A DNA stretch of 11,664 nucleotides from JAFDWI01 sp964544305 (GCA_964544305.1 CAZJAZ010000062.1:1-11664); one strand, 5' to 3'; counted from the stretch's first letter, positions 1-7,616 are shown. Notes: generated by a model not told the origin, from the letters alone. Made by a program: numbers and translations.

Positions 1-87
1 GTCGGTCACTGGTCTTCTTTCCACGGTGTGCCATGTCGGTTGAACGGCTTTGATCGTACCGTGGGATCAATTCGCTCGATTACTCTC

Positions 88-99
88 TTCTTCGAAGAA
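88..99. other. 12-bp perfect palindrome in the left intergenic region
   Basis: The sequence TTCTTCGAAGAA is its own reverse complement. It lies in the roughly 290 bp before the first gene. I see no convincing gene in that stretch: the frames open there on both strands run through the next gene and look like shadows. The palindrome could be a protein-binding site or chance. There is no adjacent T-run, so it is not an obvious terminator. Confidence 0.25.
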
Positions 100-164
100 C
101 CTGTGATTGCGTCGCCCTCGGTATTGCCTTGTGTGTTTCGTTGAGGTCCAGTTCCGCTGTGTTG

Positions 165-180
165 TGTGACATTTGTGACA
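165..180 (+). promoter_or_regulatory. Tandem TGTGACA direct repeat upstream of the NlpC/P60 gene
   Basis: Two exact copies of TGTGACA (165-171 and 174-180) stand in direct orientation with a 9-bp period, about 115 bp before the hydrolase start. A 10-bp palindrome, AACGGCCGTT (180-189), abuts the second copy. Tandem half-sites about one helical turn apart are typical of OmpR-type response regulators. Mycobacterial MtrA, which controls cell-wall hydrolase genes including ripA, recognises GTCACA-like direct repeats. Assigning this site to an MtrA-like regulator is inference. A TACACT hexamer at 189-194 could be a -10 element giving a leader of about 90-100 nt. Confidence 0.35.
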
Positions 181-292
181 ACGGCCGTTACACTTGTGGC
201 ACCGAATGAATAGCCACGGAATGCTGGCTGGCCGTCGACACGCCAGCCATCGTGCGCACCGCCCACATGTCGACCTTTGGGAGACCACCTTC

Positions 293-1642
293 ATGCGCCA
301 AAATCCACGCCGCATGAACCACCGGGCAATTACTACGGTCGCTTTGGTGATTGCGCTTGCGATCAGCGGCGTTGCACCAATTGCTGGGGCAGATGATCCA
401 GCTGCGCCAATCACAGCCCCGCCACCCACAACGACGCCAGTCACATCTCCCCCAACCACGGTCGCGGCCACGACAACCCCGTCGGTCACCCAAGCCCCGA
501 CAACGACCGCCGCTGGATCCACCTCTGGCTCATCTACGACCTCAACAACATCGACCGCGCCCACCACCACCATTGACCCAGCCACGGTGCAACCCGACGG
601 TTTCGGCTATGCCACGACACCCGCGCCCCTAATCCCATCGTCCGCATCCGACCCGCTCTTCCACGCCGCGCTCACCGTTGACGACGACATGCGCAACCTT
701 GACCTCGCAAAAATCGCCTACCTCAAATCAATCGCCGCACACCAAAAAGCCAAGCACAAGGCGAATGGCACGAAGGCCGCATACGACAAAGCACACGACG
801 CAAACGTGCGCGCCGCAAAGAAACTCGCGTCATCACAATCAATTCTGCGAGCCGCAGCGTTGCACGCGTATGCCGGATTTGGATCCGCACAAACCGCAAT
901 TGACACACCCCAAACGCAGGGCGACGAAACGGTGTTGCCGTATCGCACGTATGTGCGCGTCACGATCTCAGATGCAACGCGACACGTGTCTGAGGCGCGA
1001 GACGTCCACGATCGAACCAAAACGAAGGACCAAACGACAAGCGATGCGAACCGCAGCGCCAAGCGATCGTTCGACAAAGCCACGGCAACCCGTAAGGCGG
1101 CCAAGAATGCCGTAGCCGACGCCGAAGAGAAGCTCGAGCGTGACCAAGAAGCGCTCGCCGCTCAGATCTCCGTGATGCCAGACCTTGCACTTGGCACGCT
1201 TGACAAACTCCCCGAAATCACCAAGCTTCCCCCCGGGGCCATCAAAGTCATGAGCCCAGCCGGAACAATTGTCGTACCGGCAACAGCCGACCCACGAACC
1301 GCTGTGGCGCTGCAATTCATCATTGCCCAACTCGGCAAACCGTACCTGTGGGGTGGCACCGGACCGAACTCCTACGACTGTTCCGGCCTCATGCTGCGTG
1401 CCTACCAGGCTGCAGGTGTGACCACCATGCCCCGCGTTTCACAAGGTCAACAAGTGTGGGCCACACCTGTTGATGCCAAAGACGCACAACCAGGCGATCT
1501 CGTGTTTTTCGGACGTCCCGCTTACCACGTGGGCGTGTACATCGGTGGCGGTCTCATGATGGACGCCCCGTATACCGGATCACACGTTCGCGTTGACCGG
1601 GTCTGGAAATCGGTGACGGGTTACGGCCGAGTCGTCTGGTAG
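293..1642 (+). CDS. Secreted NlpC/P60 peptidoglycan endopeptidase, RipA-like
   Basis: This is a 449-aa secreted cell-wall hydrolase. The NlpC/P60 domain normally cleaves the stem peptide of peptidoglycan, often during daughter-cell separation. I chose the ATG at 293 because GGGAGA (279-284) sits 8 nt upstream and a signal peptide follows at once: arginines at 6, 7 and 11, a hydrophobic stretch at about 12-30, and likely cleavage after AGA at 33. An in-frame ATG at 194 would place 33 unrelated residues before the signal. Residues 36-110 are a Thr/Pro/Ser-rich linker, probably spanning the wall. Residues of about 120-305 are Ala/Lys/Asp-rich and helical, like the coiled coil that regulates RipA-type enzymes. 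The catalytic domain fills about 325-449, with Cys363 in DCSG, His412 in YHVGVYIG and Asp424 in MMDAP. The Cys-His-acid spacing (49 and 12) equals that recalled for mycobacterial RipA (C383, H432, E444), with Asp in place of Glu. It probably acts at the septum. Confidence 0.9.
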   Translation: MRQNPRRMNHRAITTVALVIALAISGVAPIAGADDPAAPITAPPPTTTPVTSPPTTVAATTTPSVTQAPTTTAAGSTSGSSTTSTTSTAPTTTIDPATVQPDGFGYATTPAPLIPSSASDPLFHAALTVDDDMRNLDLAKIAYLKSIAAHQKAKHKANGTKAAYDKAHDANVRAAKKLASSQSILRAAALHAYAGFGSAQTAIDTPQTQGDETVLPYRTYVRVTISDATRHVSEARDVHDRTKTKDQTTSDANRSAKRSFDKATATRKAAKNAVADAEEKLERDQEALAAQISVMPDLALGTLDKLPEITKLPPGAIKVMSPAGTIVVPATADPRTAVALQFIIAQLGKPYLWGGTGPNSYDCSGLMLRAYQAAGVTTMPRVSQGQQVWATPVDAKDAQPGDLVFFGRPAYHVGVYIGGGLMMDAPYTGSHVRVDRVWKSVTGYGRVVW

Positions 1643-1652
1643 CGCATAACTA

Positions 1653-1679
1653 TTGACTTCGGTGCCAAGCAGGTAGTCT
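1653..1679 (+). promoter_or_regulatory. Possible promoter of the PfkB kinase, perhaps giving a leaderless mRNA
   Basis: TTGACT (1653-1658) resembles a -35 element. TAGTCT (1674-1679) fits the actinobacterial -10 pattern TAnnnT. The 15-bp spacing is short. The -10 ends 9 nt before the kinase ATG, so transcription would begin at or very near the start codon. Only the weak AGGTAG lies upstream of that ATG as a ribosome-binding candidate, which agrees with leaderless translation. The prediction rests on pattern alone. Confidence 0.3.
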
Positions 1680-1688
1680 GCGTGGCCT

Positions 1689-2678
1689 ATGACTGACGGC
1701 AACCCCGAACCAACAATCGATGTCGTGGCGATTGGAAGCGCAATTGTTGATGTGCTCGCCCAAGTTGATGACGCTTTCCTTGGCGAGCACGATCTGAACA
1801 AAGGGTCGATGGCACTTGTCGACTTGGGTGAATCTGATCGCCTCTATGGAGCGCTGCCTGCAGGGATTGAAGCCTCTGGTGGATCTGCGGCAAACACGGC
1901 CGCTGGTATCGGATCACTCGGTGGAACCGTCGGGTTCATCGGTAAGGTGCGTGACGATCAGCTTGGTTCGGTGTTCACTCACGACATCCAAAACATTGGC
2001 GTGACCTACACGACCAGCCCCGCGTCAGATGGGCCGGCCACCGCACGTTGCCTCGTGATGGTTACTCCTGATGCAGAGCGCACCATGTGCACGTATTTGG
2101 GGGCGGCTGGAACACTCATGTCAGCGGACCTTGACCTTGATCTGATCCGATCCGCCAAGATCGTGTACGCCGAGGGCTATCTGTGGGACGCGCCTCCGGC
2201 CAAAGATGCGCTCATCGCGGCGTTTGAAGCGGCACACGCGGTGGATCATCGAACCGCCTTTACGTTGTCTGATGCGTTTTGCGTTGACCGGTTTCGAGAT
2301 GAGTTCCTTGAGTTGATTGCTAGCCAGGTTGATGTGGTGTTTGCGAACGAATCCGAGTTGTGTTCGCTTTTTGAGACTGATTCGTTTGAGGCCGCCGCGC
2401 TTGATGCGCAGCAGTCGACTGCAACCTGGGCGATTACCCGAAGTGAAAAGGGTTCTGTTGTGTTGACCGCAGGTGCGCGTTTTGATGTGCCTGCCGAATC
2501 GGTCACGAACGTTGTTGACACCACCGGTGCAGGCGACTTATACGCGGCCGGTTTTCTCTATGGCTACACGTCGGGAGAGTCATTGACCGATTGCGCCCGC
2601 CTTGGCTCAATTGCCGCGGCTGAAGTGATCAGCCATATTGGGGCTCGCCCTGGCGTGGCGTTGTCAACCCTGATTTAA
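1689..2678 (+). CDS. PfkB-family carbohydrate or nucleoside kinase, adenosine kinase-like
   Basis: This 329-aa protein has the usual length for the ribokinase/PfkB family, whose members transfer phosphate from ATP to a hydroxyl of a sugar or nucleoside in the cytosol. The N-terminal signature is GGSAANTA (64-71), followed by a GxxxGFIGKVRDD stretch (about 80-92). The C-terminal PfkB signature is DTTGAGDLYAAGF, with the catalytic base Asp283 and the GAG anion hole. The early IGSAIVDVLA strand and the GDLYAAGFLYG form resemble bacterial sequences annotated as adenosine kinase. Substrate cannot be read from the motifs, so ribokinase- or fructokinase-like activity remains possible. The gene starts 46 bp after the hydrolase stop and may have its own promoter. 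No metabolic partner lies nearby. Both signatures are complete, with no sign of decay. Confidence 0.88.
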   Translation: MTDGNPEPTIDVVAIGSAIVDVLAQVDDAFLGEHDLNKGSMALVDLGESDRLYGALPAGIEASGGSAANTAAGIGSLGGTVGFIGKVRDDQLGSVFTHDIQNIGVTYTTSPASDGPATARCLVMVTPDAERTMCTYLGAAGTLMSADLDLDLIRSAKIVYAEGYLWDAPPAKDALIAAFEAAHAVDHRTAFTLSDAFCVDRFRDEFLELIASQVDVVFANESELCSLFETDSFEAAALDAQQSTATWAITRSEKGSVVLTAGARFDVPAESVTNVVDTTGAGDLYAAGFLYGYTSGESLTDCARLGSIAAAEVISHIGARPGVALSTLI

Positions 2679-2720
2679 CTCCTCCCTCGACACTTCCTCT
2701 GCCTGGATCTTGTCGAAATA

Positions 2721-2775
2721 CCGGAACTTGTCGCAGAACGGGTCGTTCTAGAGCGCGTTCTGCGACAAGTTCCGG
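2721..2775. repeat. Perfect 20-bp inverted repeat with a 15-nt loop
   Basis: The left arm (2721-2740) is CCGGAACTTGTCGCAGAACG. The right arm (2756-2775) is its exact reverse complement, and 15 nt separate them. As RNA this gives a very stable hairpin. It lies 43 bp after the kinase stop and 41 bp before the TetR start. No T-run follows on either strand, so it is not a standard intrinsic terminator, although a hairpin this long could still stop or process transcripts. It could also be a repetitive extragenic palindrome or a miniature mobile element. No second copy occurs in this window. Confidence 0.8.
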
Positions 2776-2793
2776 AAAGAAGTTGCGAAGCTC

Positions 2794-2809
2794 GATAATA
2801 GTCGTTATC
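2794..2809 (+). promoter_or_regulatory. Possible TetR operator overlapping a -10 element
   Basis: GATAA (2794-2798) and TTATC (2805-2809) are inverted arms around a 6-bp spacer, ending 7 bp before the TetR start. GATAAT (2794-2799) inside the site also matches a -10 hexamer. It would start transcription near 2806 and leave a leader of about a dozen bases. Such overlap would suit an autorepressor blocking its own operon. The arms are short, so chance is a real alternative. Confidence 0.35.
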
Positions 2810-2816
2810 ATCAAGT

Positions 2817-3527
2817 GTGATGACCATGACGGACGAGCCGAACGTCGCTATTTACGAGCCAGTAGTAACGGATGTGTCGTCCGTGCCAGCTCCTGTTGAC
2901 GACGAGCTCGGGCAACGTCTGCTTGCGGCGGCTGCAGAAGTCTTTGCTGAACGCGGGTACGACAAAGCAGGCGTCGCCGAAATTGCTCGCCGTGCCGGTG
3001 TCACAACCGGCGCGATCTATGCCCGCTACCCGGGTAAGGCCGAACTCTTAGTCGAAGCGATTGACCCGCACGCCACCGATGAGCTCGAAACGCTCTTTGC
3101 CGATCATCATTTCCAGGGCCGCATGGAAGACATCTTGCTTGCCGCCGGTACAAATCTGGTCCAACCTGCCCAAAGTGACGCAGGCGTGTCGGCCTTGCTC
3201 TTAGAGTCCTTCGTTGCGGCACGCCGTCACGACGATGTGGGGCGAGTCATGCGCAACCGAGTTCTCGAACGCCAGGATCGACTCACCGAAATTGTTGAAG
3301 TAGCCAAAACGCAAGGTGGAATTGACCAGTCATTCGATACCGAGTCACTCGTGTTGTTCTGTCACGCACTCGGATTTGGATTCTTGCTCATTGACGCCAT
3401 CGGACTCGAGAAGCCCGATTCGCAACATTGGCAACACCTCATCGCAAATCTCGTCGCCGCGCTTGGGGAAGCGCCGACGCGAACCAACCCACAACCACCG
3501 CAACATCAAGGGGAAACACCATCATGA
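2817..3527 (+). CDS. TetR-family transcriptional regulator
   Basis: This is a DNA-binding repressor of up to 236 aa. The TetR_N domain covers about residues 31-80: helix LGQRLLAAAAEVFAERGYDK, then the helix-turn-helix with EIARRAGVTTGAIYARY (about 55-71), the family's most conserved segment. Residues of about 85-215 form the helical ligand-binding and dimerisation domain, and the last 20 or so are Pro/Gln-rich and probably disordered. The start is uncertain among GTG 2817, ATG 2820 and ATG 2826. None has a clear Shine-Dalgarno sequence, which fits a very short leader from the -10-like GATAAT just upstream. The stop overlaps the next ATG as ATGA, so the regulator and the diiron protein are translationally coupled. 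It probably represses this two-gene operon in response to a hydrophobic ligand. The ligand is unknown. Confidence 0.9.
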   Translation: MMTMTDEPNVAIYEPVVTDVSSVPAPVDDELGQRLLAAAAEVFAERGYDKAGVAEIARRAGVTTGAIYARYPGKAELLVEAIDPHATDELETLFADHHFQGRMEDILLAAGTNLVQPAQSDAGVSALLLESFVAARRHDDVGRVMRNRVLERQDRLTEIVEVAKTQGGIDQSFDTESLVLFCHALGFGFLLIDAIGLEKPDSQHWQHLIANLVAALGEAPTRTNPQPPQHQGETPS

Positions 3528-4645
3528 CTGTCACCGAACCCACGTTTGAAGACGTCGACGACCTACTCGCACTCACCAACCAAGACGTCGACGAAGCGTT
3601 GCATTCGGTGTCTGATAACGCGGATGCCATCTTCACCTGGGACTACGAAAAGGGTGCCCGCCCTCGCCTCAACAAGTTGTATGAGAAAGCGAAACGCTCA
3701 CAGTGGAATGGGGAAACCGACCTCGATTGGTCGATAGAAGTTGATCAAGAAAAGATCGCTCGCGAACAAGGCGTTGTGGGCGAAGACGTGTTTGGCATCA
3801 TGGGCATTGATCTGTCAGGCACACCTATGAAGAAGTGGTCGCAAGACGACTGGGTGCGCTTTCAGATCGAAACGCAGAACTGGTCACTGTCACAGTTCAT
3901 GCACGGCGAACAGGGTGCGCTTGTGTGCACCGCCAAGATCGTCGAAACAGTTCCCTGGATCGACGCGAAGTATTACGCCGCGACCCAGGTTATGGACGAA
4001 GCCCGTCACGTTGAAGTGTTCTCGAAATATCTCGATACAAAAATGAACGGGCATTACCCGATCAACTTTCATCTGCGTGCACTCCTTGACGACATCATCA
4101 ATGACTCGCGGTGGGACATGACGTATCTGGGCATGCAGATCATGGTTGAAGGGCTCGCCTTGGCCGCGTTCGGCATGGCGTACCAAACCACATCTGAGCC
4201 GCTGCTCAAACAACTTCTCAAGTACGTCATGGCCGATGAGGCTCGTCACGTGGCATTTGGGGTGCTCAGTTTGCAAGAGTTCTACCAAGAGCTCAACGCA
4301 TCCGAACTGAAAGACCGCCAAGAGTTTGCATATGAGGCCGCAGTGCGCATGCGCGACCGGTTCTTGCAGCAAGAAGTCTGGGAACGCATGGGCGTCGACC
4401 CCAAGATCGCCATCAAAGTTTTCAACGTTGTTGACAAGTCTGAAGACCCGTTCCAGCAATTGTTGTTCTCAAAGATTGTGCCGAACTGCTCGAAACTTGG
4501 CCTGCTTGACGCGAATGACGGTTGGCTGCGCAAGCGCTTCGACACACTCGGAGTGACACAGTTCGAGAACTTCGCCGACACCGGCGAGGAATACCTCGAC
4601 TTTGACGTTGCAGCCGACCTCGCTGAACGTCGCACCGCTAGTTGA
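3524..4645 (+). CDS. Ferritin-like diiron protein with two EX28DEXXH motifs, probable oxygenase
   Basis: This is a 373-aa non-haem diiron carboxylate protein. Two iron-binding half-sites are visible: Glu129 with Asp158-Glu159 and His162, and Glu209 with Asp238-Glu239 and His242. Each half reads E-X28-DEXXH, with DEARH in both, inside long helices. That agrees with the EX28-37DEXXH signature of AurF-type N-oxygenases and more broadly with ferritin-like and R2-like enzymes. Such proteins activate O2 for hydroxylation, N-oxygenation or desaturation. Mini-ferritin storage proteins are about half this length. The start at 3524 is supported by AGGGGA (3509-3514) 9 nt upstream and by the ATGA overlap with the TetR stop. 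An upstream in-frame ATG at 3428 would lie inside the regulator gene. No signal peptide is visible, so it is probably cytosolic. Substrate and electron donor are unknown, and no reductase lies nearby. Confidence 0.85.
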   Translation: MTVTEPTFEDVDDLLALTNQDVDEALHSVSDNADAIFTWDYEKGARPRLNKLYEKAKRSQWNGETDLDWSIEVDQEKIAREQGVVGEDVFGIMGIDLSGTPMKKWSQDDWVRFQIETQNWSLSQFMHGEQGALVCTAKIVETVPWIDAKYYAATQVMDEARHVEVFSKYLDTKMNGHYPINFHLRALLDDIINDSRWDMTYLGMQIMVEGLALAAFGMAYQTTSEPLLKQLLKYVMADEARHVAFGVLSLQEFYQELNASELKDRQEFAYEAAVRMRDRFLQQEVWERMGVDPKIAIKVFNVVDKSEDPFQQLLFSKIVPNCSKLGLLDANDGWLRKRFDTLGVTQFENFADTGEEYLDFDVAADLAERRTAS

Positions 4646-4651
4646 GTGAGA

Positions 4652-4674
4652 CCTCGCACCAATGCGGTGTGAGG
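4652..4674. terminator. Hairpin between convergent genes, possible shared terminator
   Basis: CCTCGCACC (4652-4660) pairs with GGTGTGAGG (4666-4674) around a 5-nt loop. This gives a 9-bp stem with one G-T (G-U in RNA) pair, 7 bp after the diiron gene stop and 15 bp before the stop of the converging minus-strand gene. Its place between convergent genes suggests transcription termination. The downstream T content is poor on both strands, so it is not a textbook intrinsic terminator. Confidence 0.45.
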
Positions 4675-4689
4675 CGGGATCAGTGATAT

Positions 4690-5295
4690 TTAACGAACGG
4701 GTTCATCTGCGGGAGGCAGATACTCAAAGCGTTGATCGCCAAGAAGCACGAGCGTTGACGCGATCCATCCGCCCATTGCAGCAAAATGTCGATCGAGCAC
4801 CGAACCGTCGGTGAGCGAAGCTTCATCGAGCTCGTAGGTGCCCTCATAGGAAATTTCAAGCGCGTACTCGGGGTTTTCGAAATCTTCATCGAAGACCGTT
4901 TCAAGCGTGGTGCCCATCCGCTCCAAATGGTTGGTTCCCATAGCTGCGCTTTGGCGGGGGAGTGCTTCCATGAGCGGCGCAATCTCTGGCGTGGCGGCAA
5001 GGCGCTGAAGCCGCAGCACGATCTCGATTTCGATACGGGGAAACTCAGCAATTGGTTCACCGATATACCAACTGCGATAGGCACTTTGTGACCAGGTTGG
5101 CCACGCCAAGGAAAGGTCAGCGCGGGCACGTGGTGGTGCGCCTTCGCCGGGAAGCGAGTAGGAGGTTTCCCAGGTGAGGTCACCAAGCAATACGTCGGAT
5201 TGGAATCGTTCTTCGAAAGCTTGGCGTTCGAGAAACGCGCTTTCAACTGCGTCACGCAACGCGCCAATTGCATCAGTGAACACGTGATCCAACAT
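4690..5295 (-). CDS. Hypothetical protein, 201 aa
   Basis: I do not recognise this protein. It is acidic, lacks a signal peptide or membrane segment, and is probably cytosolic. The first 30 or so residues look helical. Residues of about 35-95 alternate in a way that suggests beta strands and are rich in Trp and Tyr. A helical segment (about 93-125) follows, then a further strand-like region. The ATG at 5295 fits a coding frame open throughout. The upstream Shine-Dalgarno match is weak (TAGGTTAG-like). The gene converges on the diiron protein and diverges from the acyltransferase across an 89-bp gap, so it probably has its own promoter there. The plus strand also carries an open frame over part of it (4786-5091). 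I prefer the minus frame because it is longer and has a more protein-like composition. Confidence 0.7.
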   Translation of the reverse strand: MLDHVFTDAIGALRDAVESAFLERQAFEERFQSDVLLGDLTWETSYSLPGEGAPPRARADLSLAWPTWSQSAYRSWYIGEPIAEFPRIEIEIVLRLQRLAATPEIAPLMEALPRQSAAMGTNHLERMGTTLETVFDEDFENPEYALEISYEGTYELDEASLTDGSVLDRHFAAMGGWIASTLVLLGDQRFEYLPPADEPVR

Positions 5296-5384
5296 CCAGC
5301 TAACCTACCGGCCGATGCGAGGTGTTGCGTAAGTAGCGGGCTTGGCGAAAGGCAACCCAAATTGGGAATGAGCCGACGCTGGCA

Positions 5385-7523
5385 GTGTGTCGCCACACTT
5401 GGGCACTAGCGTTTCACGAAGTGAACGACACGACCGATGACGCTCCACCGGCCGTTCACGCCGCGGAGGTTTGTCCTCCTTCAATAAAGCCGCGCTATCG
5501 ACCCGACATCCAAGGACTTCGCGCCATAGCCGTTCTGCTCGTCGTGATTTATCACAGCGGGTTCGGCCTCCCTGGCGGGTTTCTCGGTGTTGACGTGTTT
5601 TTTGTGATCTCTGGGTATGTGATTGGGCGGTTGCTGCTGCACGAGCACTCCACAACTGGCCGTATCGCCCTTGGCGCGTTCTATGCCAGGCGTGTCCGAC
5701 GCTTGCTCCCAGCACTTGGTGCGATGTTGGTCTTTGTTGGCATCGTCGCAATCCCTGGGCTCAGTCCGATCGGGGATATCAGAACCTCAACAATGCAGAT
5801 CGGTATCGGTGCGGCGCTCTACATTTCGAATGTGGCGCTACTTGTGTTTCAGAAGGTGGGCTATTTCGACCTCAGTGCGACGAACAATCCGCTTCTCCAT
5901 ACGTGGACGCTTGGTGTTGAAGAGCAGTTCTACGTGTTCTTCCCACTCTTGCTACTGCTTGCCGCGAGTCTTGGGCGACGCATTCGCACGTCGTTCAGGC
6001 GTGTTGTCATTGCTGCACTCGTTGCGCTGGCAATCGTGTCGTTCGTTGTGGGATCGGTATTAAGCGGATCTGTTGTCCAACAAGTGGGGTCGCTTCCTTC
6101 TGCATCAAGGATTGCTTTTTATGCGTCACCAACTCGCGCCTGGGAGTTCTTAATTGGGGTACTGCTGGTTTTTGTCGAGCCCATGATGCGTCGGTTGCGA
6201 CCTGGCGTCGTTCACCTGCTGTGCATTGTTGGTGTCGCTGCAATTGTGGGGTCGGCGTTTGTATTTGATGAGTTCTCTCCGACGCCAGGCCCGACCACAC
6301 TGGTGCCCGTGATTGGGTCAGCACTGGTGATTTTGGCTGGATCAGTGGTCGCTGGTGCACTCCAGCGATTGCTCGCGAGCCGATTGTTCGTGTGGATTGG
6401 CGACCGGTCTTATGGCTGGTATTTGTGGCATTGGCCGATCATCGTTTTTGTGCGGACATCGTTTCCGACCGCTCCGACGTGGGTAATTCTCGTGGCTGCG
6501 CTTGGGGCACTTGTGCCGACCGAAATTTCCTATCGTTTCCTTGAGACCCCAATTCGTCATGACCCGAAGTGGATTGGACGGCGTGCGCTGCGACTTGTCG
6601 GTGTTTCTACTGCGGTCAGTATCTTCGCACTCGTCTTGTTGGTGGCGTTTCCTTCTGGGTTTGCGCCGGGAGTGAAAGCAGTCGAGGCCGCCCAACGCCC
6701 GCAAGCCACCGGTCCAACGGGATGTCTTGTTACGGATGGGACTGATGATCCCAAAGCGGAGTATCACTGCACCTGGGCGGTTCGAAACCCAACGAAGAAG
6801 ATTGTCATGGTGGGAGATTCTCACACCGGGGCGTTGGCTGAGGTGATGGGCTTTGAGGCCCGTCGCGCCGGGTATGAGCTCAGCGTGGCGTGGCGGCCCG
6901 GGTGCCCTTTTGCTGATGCTGACCGGGTTTACCGAGACCCCGGGTTGACAAAGGACTGTCGGGCGTTCGTTGAACGAACAATGCGCGCAATTCGTTTGAC
7001 GCACCCTGACCTGGTGATTTTGGCGTCACGGCAAAGCAGCCTGGTTCACCTTGACGAATTTGTACTCGGCGACCCTCACACCGGTGTCATCGGTCGAACG
7101 GAGCCCGAGAAGGCCCGCATTTGGCAAGACGGGTTGACCCGCACACTTTCGGATTTTTCTCAGTGGAACATTCCGTCTGTGGTGATTGCCACCGTGCCAC
7201 AACTTGCTCCTTTTAACGCAGGCCTCTGTCCTGCCTGGAGGATGTGGGTGAATCCTCAGAGTTGTGCCCGAACGTTGTCGCGGTCACGCGTGGATGACTA
7301 CCGACGTGCAAGTCTGAAAGCAACGAAGAACGCGGTAGCAACGCTCGGGTCGCGAGCGCGCCTTGTCGATTTCACGAACGACCTTTGTGCACCGGGCAAG
7401 TGCAGTACCTACCGCGATGGCAAGTGGCTTTATTCGGATTCAACCCATGTGTCGCGACTGGGTGCGATGACCCTTGGCCCAACGATTCAACGTGAGGTTC
7501 TTCCTTTTGCATCGAGTCATTGA
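5385..7523 (+). CDS. Membrane O-acyltransferase (acyltransferase 3) fused to an SGNH domain, OafA-like
   Basis: This protein of about 700 residues has the architecture of OafA/OatA-type enzymes, which move acetyl groups across the membrane onto surface polysaccharide, lipopolysaccharide or peptidoglycan. The acyltransferase-3 domain starts at RPDIQGLRAIAVL (about 39-51), includes His57 in VVIYHSG and FYARRVRRLLPA (99-110), and has LLHTWTLGVEEQFY at 170-183. About ten hydrophobic helices run to residue 350, with one more at about 400-420. The SGNH part begins with GDSH (Ser479 the probable nucleophile) and ends with the DxxH pair Asp685/His688, both intact. GTG at 5385 is the longest start, and GTG at 5421 is equally possible. 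Neither has a good Shine-Dalgarno sequence. The first 35 residues match nothing I know and favour the later start slightly. No polysaccharide gene cluster is visible, so the acceptor is unknown. Confidence 0.9.
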   Translation: MCRHTWALAFHEVNDTTDDAPPAVHAAEVCPPSIKPRYRPDIQGLRAIAVLLVVIYHSGFGLPGGFLGVDVFFVISGYVIGRLLLHEHSTTGRIALGAFYARRVRRLLPALGAMLVFVGIVAIPGLSPIGDIRTSTMQIGIGAALYISNVALLVFQKVGYFDLSATNNPLLHTWTLGVEEQFYVFFPLLLLLAASLGRRIRTSFRRVVIAALVALAIVSFVVGSVLSGSVVQQVGSLPSASRIAFYASPTRAWEFLIGVLLVFVEPMMRRLRPGVVHLLCIVGVAAIVGSAFVFDEFSPTPGPTTLVPVIGSALVILAGSVVAGALQRLLASRLFVWIGDRSYGWYLWHWPIIVFVRTSFPTAPTWVILVAALGALVPTEISYRFLETPIRHDPKWIGRRALRLVGVSTAVSIFALVLLVAFPSGFAPGVKAVEAAQRPQATGPTGCLVTDGTDDPKAEYHCTWAVRNPTKKIVMVGDSHTGALAEVMGFEARRAGYELSVAWRPGCPFADADRVYRDPGLTKDCRAFVERTMRAIRLTHPDLVILASRQSSLVHLDEFVLGDPHTGVIGRTEPEKARIWQDGLTRTLSDFSQWNIPSVVIATVPQLAPFNAGLCPAWRMWVNPQSCARTLSRSRVDDYRRASLKATKNAVATLGSRARLVDFTNDLCAPGKCSTYRDGKWLYSDSTHVSRLGAMTLGPTIQREVLPFASSH

Positions 7524-7616
7524 AGAGGTTGTATCGACCATCGTCTCCTTGCCTTGTCGATTGCAGTTCGAACGCACATGAATTGTGAAGCGCCGCGCGG
7601 CTAACCTCATCTGCTT

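Noticed and set aside
67..585. Minus-strand open frame of 172 codons over the start of the hydrolase gene
   Set aside because: Its Val/Gly/Ala-rich stretch is the complement of the Thr/Pro-rich linker codons of the hydrolase. It shows no domain and is a shadow.
3890..4459. Minus-strand 189-codon open frame inside the diiron gene
   Set aside because: It lies wholly opposite the conserved EX28DEXXH region, whose frame is clearly the coding one.
6342..7004. Minus-strand 220-codon open frame inside the acyltransferase gene
   Set aside because: The plus frame here carries a membrane segment and the GDSH motif. The minus frame has no recognisable feature.
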